From: Armatimonadota bacterium
GTDB lineage: Bacteria > Armatimonadota > Fimbriimonadia > Fimbriimonadales > Fimbriimonadaceae
DNA: 64,000 nucleotides
Direction of reading: 5' to 3'
NCBI GenBank assembly: GCA_022563855.1
Contig: JADFMN010000007.1
Location: forward strand, 102,061 to 166,060
Of this stretch, positions 49,359 to 57,580 are shown in pieces. Every line of letters begins with the position of its first letter. The first letter of the stretch is position 1. The notes under the pieces are model-generated. The model made no database searches and was not told the origin of the DNA. It worked only from the letters and a program-made list of their open reading frames with translations. The translations under genes and the position numbers were made by a program.

Positions 49359-50884
49359 CACTCGGTTGGCTGGACCTCCTCGTCCTGGGGACGTTTCTCG
49401 CCGCGGTGCTTGCGCTCGGATTCTCTGCGAGGCTCCGCGAGAACACAACGCTTCAATTCATTGCTGCCGGACGCACTCTGACGCTTCCGATTTTCGTGGC
49501 CACGCTCGTCGCAACTTGGTACGCCGGAATCCTCGGAATCGGCGAGGCTGTCCGCAGCTTCGGTCTCGGAACTTTGGTGCTGCTCGGCGTGCCGTACTAC
49601 CTCTTTGCGCTGTTGTACGCGCTGGTGTTCGCGCGGCGCATCCGACAAGCGGATCAGATCTCCATTCCAGAGAGACTGCACGCAAAGTTCGGTCGCGGCG
49701 CGGCGCTGATCGGGTCGGGCCTGATCTTCCTCCTTGGCACTCCGGCTGCGCACGTGCTGATGCTCGGCATCCTCGTGCAGGCGTTCACGGGTTGGAGTCT
49801 CGTCTGGTCAGTAATCATCGCGACGATCGGGGGCACTCTCTTTCTGTTCAGGGGGGGATTGCTGGCCGACGCTCGGGTGTCGCTGCTGTCGTTCGCAATG
49901 ATGTACGTCGGGTTTGCGATCATCGCGACCTACTGCCTCGTCACGTTCCCCATCGGCGAGGCGTGGAGCGAATTTCGCGGCACGGAGTTGATGACCTGGG
50001 ACGGTGGCACCGGCTGGCTCACGGTGATCTCCTTCTTGATACTCGGCGCTTGGACGCTGATCGACCCCGGCTTCCACCAACGGGTAACAAGCGCGGCTTC
50101 GCCCGAGGTTGGCCGCAAGGGGGTTTTCGTCTGCATCGGGTTCTGGTTCCTGTTCGACCTCATGACGATCACGACGGGCATGTACGCGCTTGCGCTGCTG
50201 CCTAAAGACGTCCTCGAGCGAATGTCATCCCCCTTCGCAAGCACTGATCACATCAACCCGCTCCTGATCTATCCGCTTCTTGGCGATGCGATCTTGCCAG
50301 CCGGATTGAAGGCGATGTTCCTGGCCGGGATCCTCGGCACCGTCCTCACCGGGATGGTCGGCTACGCGCTCGTGAGCGGCTCTACGTTTGGCCGCGATCT
50401 GATCGGCAGGGCGCTTCAAATCCGCGACGAGGGCAAATTGCTTTTGCTGTCTCGCATCGGCATCGTCGTTGCGTGCGTAGCGGCGGTTGTGATCGCGTTC
50501 TTAAACCGTGCGAGCGTCGTGTCGCTATGGTACGCGTGGGGCGGATGCGTGGTCGGTTCGCTGCTCCTGCCGGTCATGGCGGCGTACGGTTTGCTGGGCA
50601 AGAGGCGATTTTCCGGGCGCGCGATCTCCGTTTCTATGGCTGCCGCGTTCATAATCTCAGTGAGCTGGCTCATTTGGAGCTATCGCCTGGGCAACGAGTA
50701 TTGGATGATGACGCTGCCCGGTGGCGCCGAGATCGGCTTCGGGACGGGTTATCAGATGATGAAGCTCCCAGACGGAACGGAGTTCGGGCTTGGTACGCTG
50801 TTGCCGGGGCTCTTGGTGAGCGCGATCGTGTTGGCCGTTGCCCGCACTCTTGGACGAGGAGAAGTGAATGAATCAGATTCCTAG
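49352..50884 (+). CDS. Sodium/solute symporter (SSS) family transporter
   Basis: A 510-residue inner-membrane protein with about 13 TM helices. SSS features are the opening DLLVLGTFLAAVLALGF, the Na-binding region ATWYAGILGIGEAVRSFG in TM1-TM2, YALVFARRIRQADQISIPE, and FLILGAWTLIDPGFHQRV. The C-terminal helix is preceded by a duplicated short loop with GGAEIGFGTGYQMM and DGTEFGLGT. The start at 49352 overlaps the thiN stop; the frame is open further upstream but there it lies in the thiN coding sequence. A link to thiamine uptake is possible from the context but unproven. Confidence 0.88.
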   Translation: MVTLGWLDLLVLGTFLAAVLALGFSARLRENTTLQFIAAGRTLTLPIFVATLVATWYAGILGIGEAVRSFGLGTLVLLGVPYYLFALLYALVFARRIRQADQISIPERLHAKFGRGAALIGSGLIFLLGTPAAHVLMLGILVQAFTGWSLVWSVIIATIGGTLFLFRGGLLADARVSLLSFAMMYVGFAIIATYCLVTFPIGEAWSEFRGTELMTWDGGTGWLTVISFLILGAWTLIDPGFHQRVTSAASPEVGRKGVFVCIGFWFLFDLMTITTGMYALALLPKDVLERMSSPFASTDHINPLLIYPLLGDAILPAGLKAMFLAGILGTVLTGMVGYALVSGSTFGRDLIGRALQIRDEGKLLLLSRIGIVVACVAAVVIAFLNRASVVSLWYAWGGCVVGSLLLPVMAAYGLLGKRRFSGRAISVSMAAAFIISVSWLIWSYRLGNEYWMMTLPGGAEIGFGTGYQMMKLPDGTEFGLGTLLPGLLVSAIVLAVARTLGRGEVNESDS

Positions 50885-51347
50885 CGACGATGATGTTCTG
50901 AAGGAGGAAGAGGCTGTAGCAGAAGAGACCGTGCCGGAAGAGGCTTCGGAGGAGGACGCGCCGGGTGAGGAAGACGGCGATGGCGATCAGGCCGCAGAAG
51001 AAACCGATGATGACGCTGAAACTGCACTGGGGCCGCGCCTGATCCTCGTTAGAAACGGCGTGGAGACCGACATCTCGTTCGAGATCAATCCACCCGCGGT
51101 CATCGGCCGGTTCGATCCGTCGGTGGGACCGATCGAAGTCGATCTCGGACAGGTCGAGGAGGGATCCTACGTTTCGCGCAAGCACGCAAAGATCACATTG
51201 GAAGACGACGTCTACGAGATTGAAGACCTCGGCTCGTCAAACGGGACGTTCATCTTGAGAGACGACTTCGAGCGCATCGAGAAGGCCGTGATCGTCGATG
51301 GCGACCAGATCGCGCTCGGGAACGCTCGATTCAACTTCAGGCTGTAG
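50868..51347 (+). CDS. FHA-domain protein with acidic linker
   Basis: A 159-residue protein. Residues 1-52 are almost entirely Asp, Glu, Ala and Pro. Then an FHA domain, which binds phosphothreonine, is seen in AVIGRFDPSVGPIEVDLG, YVSRKHAKITLED, IEDLGSSNGTFIL and VDGDQIALG. All five core FHA residues (G-R, S-x-x-H, N-G) are present. It implies Ser/Thr kinase signalling in the cell, though no kinase lies in the window. It overlaps the symporter by 17 bases. Confidence 0.93.
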   Translation: MNQIPSDDDVLKEEEAVAEETVPEEASEEDAPGEEDGDGDQAAEETDDDAETALGPRLILVRNGVETDISFEINPPAVIGRFDPSVGPIEVDLGQVEEGSYVSRKHAKITLEDDVYEIEDLGSSNGTFILRDDFERIEKAVIVDGDQIALGNARFNFRL

Positions 51348-51349
51348 CG

Positions 51350-52387
51350 CTAGACGAACTTGACGGACGGTTCGCCGGGCTGTAGTTCGCCGATGTCGAA
51401 CGCTGCCTGTCCACTGGCGGATAGTCGCTCTCTCACTTCTGTTGCCGAGTCTGGTTTGACGACCGCGATCATCCCGATGCCCATATTGAACGCCTCCATC
51501 ATGTCGTCGCCGGACAGCCCGCCGCGCTCCTGAATCTCGCTGAATATTGCGGGCAGGGTCCACGCGCCCCTCTCGATGACCGCCTGCAAGCCGTCGGGGG
51601 TTATTCGCCGCGTGTTGTCGGGTATCCCGCCGCCGGTGATGTGCGCCAGGCCACAAATCAGGTCGTCCTTCAGTAGCGGATCGAGCGCCGACAGATAGCA
51701 CGTGTGCGGGGCCAGCAGTGCGGAACCTGTGGTCACGTCGCTTCCGGGCAGCAGGTCATCGACCGACGCTCCGCCGATCTCGAACAGCGCTTTCCTGGCG
51801 AGCGAAAACCCGTTCGTGTGCAAGCCGCTGGAAGCGAGCCCGATCAGCCGGTCGCCCGCGCCCATGCAAGGGCGCGGAAGCCGCTTATCAAACTCGACGA
51901 CGCCGACGATGCACCCCACGACGTCGATCTCTCCTTCGCGGTAAACGCCCGGCATCTCAGCCGTCTCGCCACCGATGAGCGCGCAGCCAGTCGCCTCGCA
52001 CGCCGCAGCGGCAGAAGCCACGACCTGCTCGAACGCCTTGGCCGGAAGCGACGAGCAACCGAAGTAGTCGAGGAAGAACAGCGGACGAGCCCCCTGGCAC
52101 AGGATGTCGTTGACGCAGTGGTGGACGATGTCCCGGCCGATGCCGCTGTAGTCGCCGACCATCTGTGCGACGGCGGTCTTCGTCCCGACTCCGTCTATGC
52201 TGCTTACTAAGAGCGGATTCTGGAGGTCGGGAAACGACGACCGAAACATACCGCCGAACGCACCGAGTCCGCCGACGACTCGATCTCCGTACGTCCGCTC
52301 GATCGCCTCACGGACAGCGTTCAGAGCGCGGGTGGCTTCTGCAATGTCAACACCTGCGGAAGCGTACGATGTCTCCTCGTCCGACAT
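51350..52387 (-). CDS. purM: Phosphoribosylformylglycinamidine cyclo-ligase (AIR synthase)
   Basis: A 345-residue purine-pathway enzyme that closes the imidazole ring using ATP. The family landmarks are YASAGVDIAEATRAL, GLGAFGGMF, SSIDGVGTKTAVA, CVNDILCQGARPLFFLDYFG, GGETAEMPGVY and HITGGGIPDNTRRI. The start at 52387 is preferred to 52462 because TAAAGT ends seven bases upstream and homology begins there. It is convergent with the FHA gene, only two bases apart. No other pur gene is adjacent. Confidence 0.97.
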   Translation of the reverse strand: MSDEETSYASAGVDIAEATRALNAVREAIERTYGDRVVGGLGAFGGMFRSSFPDLQNPLLVSSIDGVGTKTAVAQMVGDYSGIGRDIVHHCVNDILCQGARPLFFLDYFGCSSLPAKAFEQVVASAAAACEATGCALIGGETAEMPGVYREGEIDVVGCIVGVVEFDKRLPRPCMGAGDRLIGLASSGLHTNGFSLARKALFEIGGASVDDLLPGSDVTTGSALLAPHTCYLSALDPLLKDDLICGLAHITGGGIPDNTRRITPDGLQAVIERGAWTLPAIFSEIQERGGLSGDDMMEAFNMGIGMIAVVKPDSATEVRERLSASGQAAFDIGELQPGEPSVKFV

Positions 52388-52394
52388 ATGGTCA

Positions 52395-52400
52395 ACTTTA
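52395..52400 (-). promoter_or_regulatory. Putative -10 box for leaderless purM
   Basis: TAAAGT on the minus strand is seven bases before the ATG at 52387. Confidence 0.45.
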
Positions 52401-52466
52401 CCCGTGGGCACTGTCCTACCTGCTGACCCACGTTGCGCCGCGTGGCTGGTATCGTATTGCACGCGT

Positions 52467-52542
52467 GAGCCGGTAGCTCAGTTGGTAGAGCAACGCCCTT
52501 TTAAGGCGTGGGTCCTGGGTTCAAGTCCCAGTCGGCTCACCA
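52467..52542 (+). tRNA. tRNA-Lys (anticodon TTT)
   Basis: A complete cloverleaf of 76 bases with encoded CCA. Acceptor GAGCCGG pairs with TCGGCTC, D-stem GCTC/GAGC, anticodon stem ACGCC/GGCGT with loop CTTTTAA (anticodon TTT, reading AAA and AAG), and T-stem CTGGG/CCCAG with TTCAAGT loop. The last six bases overlap the stop of the antisense GH2 gene. Confidence 0.98.
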
Positions 52543-54759
52543 AAAACCCTCTTCGGACAGCGCCCTGCGCAGCAGCTCGCTGCCAGCGGGGTTGCGGTCG
52601 ACGCCGTACGGCTGAGCGCCGAGCATCCCGTGCGGTCTTAGGGCCAGGATGAGGATCGACCCCTTTCCGACGTCCGCGCGAACCGCATAAGGGTTCTCTT
52701 TGTACGTCCGGGTATCGACCCTGTTCATGAGGATTTCAAAGTCGCCGAGCAGCTCTTGGAGCCAAGCAGGATCGAGGGCGCGATCGCTCGCCACGGCCCA
52801 CAGCCGCTCGTATCGGTCCCGGTACAGATCGAGCAGGCCGGGCGAGAACTCGAAGGCGCACTCTCTCCAGAACGGCATCTGCTCAGTGCCGTCCGCTTGC
52901 AAGATTGCGACGATCCTGGCTCCGCCTCGAGCGCGATCGAGCGCTCTGTCGTCCAACTTCGTGGTCAGAAGGTGGTTGCCACCTGGCAAGTCGACTCCTT
53001 CAAGCAGTCCTGCCGGGTCTTCGAATGACCAACCCTTAACTGCGCGCCAATCTGGCTTCGGCACAACCCAGATCGGCCATTCTGCGTGGACGCCGTCGAA
53101 TTCCGCACTGAGGAGATACTCGCCGGGCGACTCGATTTCGACGCTGACCTGCGCCACTTCCGTCGGCACGCAGCCCTCGACCTCGACGTGCTGGCCGGTG
53201 CCGTGTTCGTCACCCAAGCTCCACGCCAATGCACCCGACCGGGCTTGCTCCGAATGCACGCCGAGCCGCAGGAACACCTGGCCAACGAAGTAGCACTGAG
53301 GGTCGAGCCATCCGGGCCGGTTGCCGCCGTGAACCCACGGCGGTCTGCGCGTCAAGATCGGGAACAGCATCGCGTCGCTGTTCCATGCGTCCATCTCCTC
53401 CTGTGTGAACACCGGCTGCAACGTGTCGTCGACCATGCCGGAGGTCGAAATCGGCGTGTGGCGCCAGCCGGCGACGACGGTGCCCGCGATGTCCTCGACA
53501 GATCGGACGTGCTCCGATACGCGCCGCCTGACCCATGCTCCCTTCTTCCTCGAAGAGGCAGTTAGCGCGGCGTTATCCTCGCGCGTCCAGCGTGATTCTT
53601 CCAAAACTGAGGGCAGGTCGTGCTGCCACCGGACGCCGACGTCGTTCAGGTCGGGCTCTAGGCTGGTCCAGAACGGCGATTTCCCCCTCAATTCGTGTAG
53701 ATCTCGGTGTACGTCGAAGTCGTTGTACTCGCCGAGCAGGATCGGCCGTTTTTTTCGCGCTCCGGCTCGGAGAGAGTCCAAGACGGCGGGGTAGAAGTGG
53801 GTATCGCAGTACGGGTGGAAGTCGTCGAACGTACCGTACTCGCGCAGGTCGCCGCCATACATTTCCGCACCGCCGGAGTTATCCTTGACCAGCGGGCACC
53901 CTGTCTCGCGCTGGACCATCTCCACGAGGCGCCGCCGGAACTCGTGGCCGGTCGCGCCGCTCAGCTCGCAACCGACGGTCCACGCGATGATCGATCCATG
54001 GTGGCGGTACTGTCTCACGATCCGGCCGACTTCGCGCTCCATCTTCGCTTGCCGCTCCAGATCGTCCGTCGGATCCCAAAGCGGCAGCTCCAGCCACGCG
54101 CACATCCCCTCCTCTTCCAAGATTTCAAAGAACCTGTGGCGCGGAACCCAGAGGCAGAACTTGATCGTGTTGAACCCGAGTTGCTTCGCCGTTCGGATTT
54201 CCGCCCTGATCGCTTCCTCCGCGGGGTTCATGTGCCCCAGCTCCGGGTACCAGCCCCAGCTGAGCACTCCGCGCATATAAAACGGCTTGCCGTCCAAGAA
54301 CAGCCGTTGACCGTCGACCGAGACGCGCGGGTCGGGCGCGGGCAGGTGCGCCTCCGTCGGGTCGATCGGCGAGCGCACGAGCCGAACGTCGCCGTAGATG
54401 CCGCCAAACGCGTGGTAGACGTACGGAATGAACCCGCTCAGCACGTCTTTGACCGGGAACGTCTTACCGCCGTTCTTGGTGTCCTTGACCGTGACCTCGA
54501 CGGTTTTGCCAGCGTGCGCGGCGAGCGACACGGCAAACGCGTCCCAGAGCCCGTCGTGGACCAGCGCAGGCGCTCCGTCCAACGAAACCTCCGCCCTGTA
54601 GCTGACACCATCAAAGACGAGCCAGATGTCGCGGTCTTTGACGTCGATAACTGTGCGGTAAACCGCCGGCCCCTCCCATGCGACGGGCACGTCCTGCCTC
54701 CAAGCGTGGGGCAGTTCGACGGGCTGCGGTCCTGCACCGTAGTCAACTGTCCAGGTCAT
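52537..54759 (-). CDS. Glycoside hydrolase family 2 (beta-galactosidase/glucuronidase-like)
   Basis: A 740-residue GH2-type glycosidase. The N-terminal sugar-binding and immunoglobulin-like domains precede a TIM barrel with FYMRGVLSWGWYPELG, GFNTIKFCLW and WLELPLWDP. The acid/base Glu is in WTVGCELSGA (normally N-E, here C-E) and the nucleophile Glu in ILLGEYNDFD. No signal peptide is apparent, so it may act on sugars inside the cell. It starts four bases inside the RtcA-like gene (ATGA) and its stop overlaps tRNA-Lys by six bases on the other strand. Confidence 0.85.
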   Translation of the reverse strand: MTWTVDYGAGPQPVELPHAWRQDVPVAWEGPAVYRTVIDVKDRDIWLVFDGVSYRAEVSLDGAPALVHDGLWDAFAVSLAAHAGKTVEVTVKDTKNGGKTFPVKDVLSGFIPYVYHAFGGIYGDVRLVRSPIDPTEAHLPAPDPRVSVDGQRLFLDGKPFYMRGVLSWGWYPELGHMNPAEEAIRAEIRTAKQLGFNTIKFCLWVPRHRFFEILEEEGMCAWLELPLWDPTDDLERQAKMEREVGRIVRQYRHHGSIIAWTVGCELSGATGHEFRRRLVEMVQRETGCPLVKDNSGGAEMYGGDLREYGTFDDFHPYCDTHFYPAVLDSLRAGARKKRPILLGEYNDFDVHRDLHELRGKSPFWTSLEPDLNDVGVRWQHDLPSVLEESRWTREDNAALTASSRKKGAWVRRRVSEHVRSVEDIAGTVVAGWRHTPISTSGMVDDTLQPVFTQEEMDAWNSDAMLFPILTRRPPWVHGGNRPGWLDPQCYFVGQVFLRLGVHSEQARSGALAWSLGDEHGTGQHVEVEGCVPTEVAQVSVEIESPGEYLLSAEFDGVHAEWPIWVVPKPDWRAVKGWSFEDPAGLLEGVDLPGGNHLLTTKLDDRALDRARGGARIVAILQADGTEQMPFWRECAFEFSPGLLDLYRDRYERLWAVASDRALDPAWLQELLGDFEILMNRVDTRTYKENPYAVRADVGKGSILILALRPHGMLGAQPYGVDRNPAGSELLRRALSEEGFW

Positions 54760-55817
54760 CGCTCAATCGAGACCTTGCCCGCCTCGCCCTCTCGACCGAA
54801 GATCGTGATCTGCAGCGGTATGAACTGCTTGATGACCCACGCCATCGTCTTGAGCCGTCGCGTTATATTTGGAGTTGTGAATACCGTGCTGCCGTCGGCT
54901 TGGCTCGCGGCGACCAACATCTGGTCAGCGAGGAACGCGTCCACCGTTGCATCCGTTCGGTACCACGACCGAAACCGGTCGACTGCACGCGCCGCCACGG
55001 TTGCGATCGTCTCTTGCCCTTTCAGGGAAGCAGAGCCGCCGCCCAGGCCGCGCTCAAACTCGGCAGCGATGGTGATGCATGCGCCCTTCGTCTGCGACTC
55101 AAGGGCAGAGTGGCAAAACTCCGCTTCGGTCAAATCCTCCGTGAGCGCCTTTTTCACGATTAGCTCAGCCTCCTCACCGGCTCCATCTCGAAGCCCGCTC
55201 GTTGCGATATCGACCGTACACGCGACCAGGCTCCCGCGCGATTCCCACATCACCGGATTGAGGGCGCTCGGCTCGACTTCCAGCGTAACTTCGCCCCGTC
55301 CCGCGTACCCAAATCCGGCCGCCTTCAACTCGCTAAACCCGTACATGCCCAGGGCGCGATGCGCCGACAGCGTCAACCGCTGAAACGCGTCGAAGCAGAT
55401 CGTGTTCTCGCCGTGCGTTTCGCCATGCACCGTTACGCGGCTGTAACTTGTGGACCTGGCAATCACCGGCAGCAGCGAGGCCAAGACGACCAGCGCGTTG
55501 CCGGGAATTCTCCCTTTCTCGTGGGACTGCACGTCGTACACCCCGTTTAACGCTCCGCTCTCTCCTCCCGGTCGGAACTTGAGTTCAGAGGATTGAATCT
55601 CCGCTCCGTCCAGGTCGGCATCACAGCAGTCGGCGAACGCATACACCGTCGTCAGGTCCTCGGCCGTCAGCCCGGGCTTCCGCATCGCGCCGCGGACGTC
55701 GTGAATACGAACGGGCTGGCTCGTGAGCGTTGAAACTGCGATCGCGGTCCTCAGCAAGGCGCTGCCACCTTCGCCGTGCGATCCGTTGATGAAAATCGGT
55801 TCTTGGAGTTCGGTCAC
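54756..55817 (-). CDS. rtcA: RNA 3'-phosphate cyclase-like protein lacking the catalytic histidine
   Basis: A 353-residue member of the RtcA/Rcl1 family, normally converting RNA 3'-phosphates to 2',3'-cyclic phosphates through a covalent AMP-His. The family N-terminus is INGSHGEGGSALLRTAIAVS with RKPGLTAEDL, and FLADQMLVAASQADGS appears near the end, as in RtcA. The nucleophile His that should follow in S-x-H-x-x-T-N reads TTPNITRRLKT, without a His, and the conserved H in R-x-H-L is Asp. It starts with GTG, six bases after the membrane-protein stop, and is coupled to the GH2 gene. It may be inactive or have another role. Confidence 0.78.
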   Translation of the reverse strand: MTELQEPIFINGSHGEGGSALLRTAIAVSTLTSQPVRIHDVRGAMRKPGLTAEDLTTVYAFADCCDADLDGAEIQSSELKFRPGGESGALNGVYDVQSHEKGRIPGNALVVLASLLPVIARSTSYSRVTVHGETHGENTICFDAFQRLTLSAHRALGMYGFSELKAAGFGYAGRGEVTLEVEPSALNPVMWESRGSLVACTVDIATSGLRDGAGEEAELIVKKALTEDLTEAEFCHSALESQTKGACITIAAEFERGLGGGSASLKGQETIATVAARAVDRFRSWYRTDATVDAFLADQMLVAASQADGSTVFTTPNITRRLKTMAWVIKQFIPLQITIFGREGEAGKVSIER

Positions 55818-55823
55818 CCGGCG

Positions 55824-56921
55824 CTATACCTTGAGAGTGAAGAACAAGTACTCCAGGAACCGAACGATGTACGCGAGCACGATGAGCAGCCCCGCGATCA
55901 AGACGATTTCACCGTACGGAATCACCCCCTCGGTGAGACTCGTGACCTTGGCGGCCTCAGACATTTCGTTGCCGCCGCTGAACGTCATGTTAGAGTATAT
56001 TTTGTCCGCGCCGATCAACATCGACTCGACTCCCGCGATGAGCGATGTTCGGAACGCGACGTAGATTAGGGCCAAGGACAGGATGGTTACGGGCAGCGCC
56101 AGCTTGTACTTGTGCTTCAGATGCTCGTTGTAAATCACGCACACGTTGCACCGCTCGCGCTTCTGATTTGCCGTCAGTATTCGGTTATACGGAATCATCT
56201 TCGCAGCAGCGACGATGTTCTTCGGTATGACCTTCCCAGCCATCGCGTTCTGTATGACCGATTCCTCGCACATGCAGCCGACGCGCTCCTTCCAGCAGGT
56301 CCGCTTGGAGTGGTAGATCGGACACCGCTCTCGGATGAACTTCCTGCAGAAAGGAAGTTGCCAGCACTTGCCGAGGAACACGTTTCTGATGTCGCGCTCT
56401 TCCTGAACCTTGACGCCTTGACCGAACTTGAGGTGTTCTGCCCTCGTCCCGACGCTGGAGCGGATGCGGATCCTCTGCGCGATATCAAGCATGATCGCCA
56501 TCAGCCCGATGGCCGCTACCGGTATGCCGACAACCGACACTGCCGCCATCGCATCCAGCCCGAACTGCTGCCTACTGACACCCAGGTTGCTTGCATAGGA
56601 AGGGAAGAAGTACAAGAGACTCCCAATGATCATAAGCAGCGGACCGAGCGTCTCTTCACCCCACAACATCCAAGCCGTGGCGAGAGAGCCCACGATCGCC
56701 CCCACGAAAGCGAGGTTGGTGAACAGCTCAATATTCTCCTTGGCCTGCTCGGCTGCAGCGGGAACGCCGCTGGGCGTTGCGATGCCGGTAAAAATGAGCA
56801 TGCCGATACCCGCAAGCAGTGCGCCGGCTCCCAGCCACATGCACCACCTGGCCAACGTATCGACGACGAGGATCACTGAATCAGAGATTCTCGAACTGGT
56901 TCCGTAAGGTCTTGTTGACAC
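55824..56921 (-). CDS. Four-helix membrane protein with a cysteine-rich loop
   Basis: A 365-residue protein. TM helices lie at about 27-48, 71-113 (two), 127-147 and, after a long cytoplasmic or periplasmic loop, at 277-300 and 336-358. The loop (about 180-265) holds a dense Cys array: GKCWQLPFCRKF, RCPIYH, TCWKERVGCMC and later RCNVC, ten cysteines in all, spaced like a metal or Fe-S site. I recognise no named family, though similar arrays may be widespread in this phylum. It sits between efp (12 bases before) and the RtcA-like gene (six bases after). Confidence 0.72.
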   Translation of the reverse strand: MSTRPYGTSSRISDSVILVVDTLARWCMWLGAGALLAGIGMLIFTGIATPSGVPAAAEQAKENIELFTNLAFVGAIVGSLATAWMLWGEETLGPLLMIIGSLLYFFPSYASNLGVSRQQFGLDAMAAVSVVGIPVAAIGLMAIMLDIAQRIRIRSSVGTRAEHLKFGQGVKVQEERDIRNVFLGKCWQLPFCRKFIRERCPIYHSKRTCWKERVGCMCEESVIQNAMAGKVIPKNIVAAAKMIPYNRILTANQKRERCNVCVIYNEHLKHKYKLALPVTILSLALIYVAFRTSLIAGVESMLIGADKIYSNMTFSGGNEMSEAAKVTSLTEGVIPYGEIVLIAGLLIVLAYIVRFLEYLFFTLKV

Positions 56922-56933
56922 TTGCTACCTCTG

Positions 56934-57506
56934 TTACTTCTTGCTTACGCGCTCCAGATATTCGCCGTTTCTCGTATCCACCTTGACGACGTCTCCCTCG
57001 ACGATATGGAACGGGACTTGAATCTGTACACCAGTTTCCAGTTTAGCAGGTTTTGTGCTTCCGCCACGCACAGTGTCGCCCTTGAACGGGGGATCGGTTT
57101 CGGCGACCGCCAGTTCGGCGAACTGTGGCACCTCATACCCCAAGGAGACTCCGTCCGCCAGGATCGCGATTACCTCCATCTCCTCCTTCAAGTACTTTGC
57201 GCCGTCTCCGATATCCTTAGCCGAAACAGGCATCTGCTCATACGTTTCTAGATCCATCAGCACGAAATCAGACCCTTGCCGATACAGATACTGGAACGCC
57301 TTCTTTTCGATGAACGCCAGATCGACTTTTTCGCCGGCCCGAAACGTCTTTTCGATCGTCGCGCCAGTATTGAGCCTCTTCAGCTTAGTTCTGACAAACG
57401 CGCCGCCCTTGCCTGGCTTGACGTGCTGAAACTCTACGATTTGATGCACCTCTCCTGAAAGGTAGAAGGCAAGGCCGTTACGGAAGTCGCTTGTGTCGAT
57501 TGCCAA
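56934..57506 (-). CDS. efp: Elongation factor P
   Basis: A 190-residue translation factor that rescues ribosomes stalled at polyproline. The three beta-barrel domains are complete. The tip loop has HVKPGKGGAFVR, where Lys33 is the site for beta-lysylation, 5-aminopentanol or another modification; the K-P-G-K-G form matches the EpmA-type lysine class. The start is TTG (no ribosome-binding site visible); no better in-frame codon exists upstream. The Cys-rich membrane gene follows 12 bases later. Confidence 0.96.
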   Translation of the reverse strand: MAIDTSDFRNGLAFYLSGEVHQIVEFQHVKPGKGGAFVRTKLKRLNTGATIEKTFRAGEKVDLAFIEKKAFQYLYRQGSDFVLMDLETYEQMPVSAKDIGDGAKYLKEEMEVIAILADGVSLGYEVPQFAELAVAETDPPFKGDTVRGGSTKPAKLETGVQIQVPFHIVEGDVVKVDTRNGEYLERVSKK

Positions 57507-57580
57507 AAGGGTTCACCGCTGCGTCAGAACGCTTGGCGTAAGGATAACCCGTGTCGGGGCGGCATCGCACAAAATCTCGC

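Noticed and set aside
53707..55383. A 558-codon plus-strand frame opposite the GH2 and RtcA-like genes
   Set aside because: It spans two coding genes in antisense and shows no family features.
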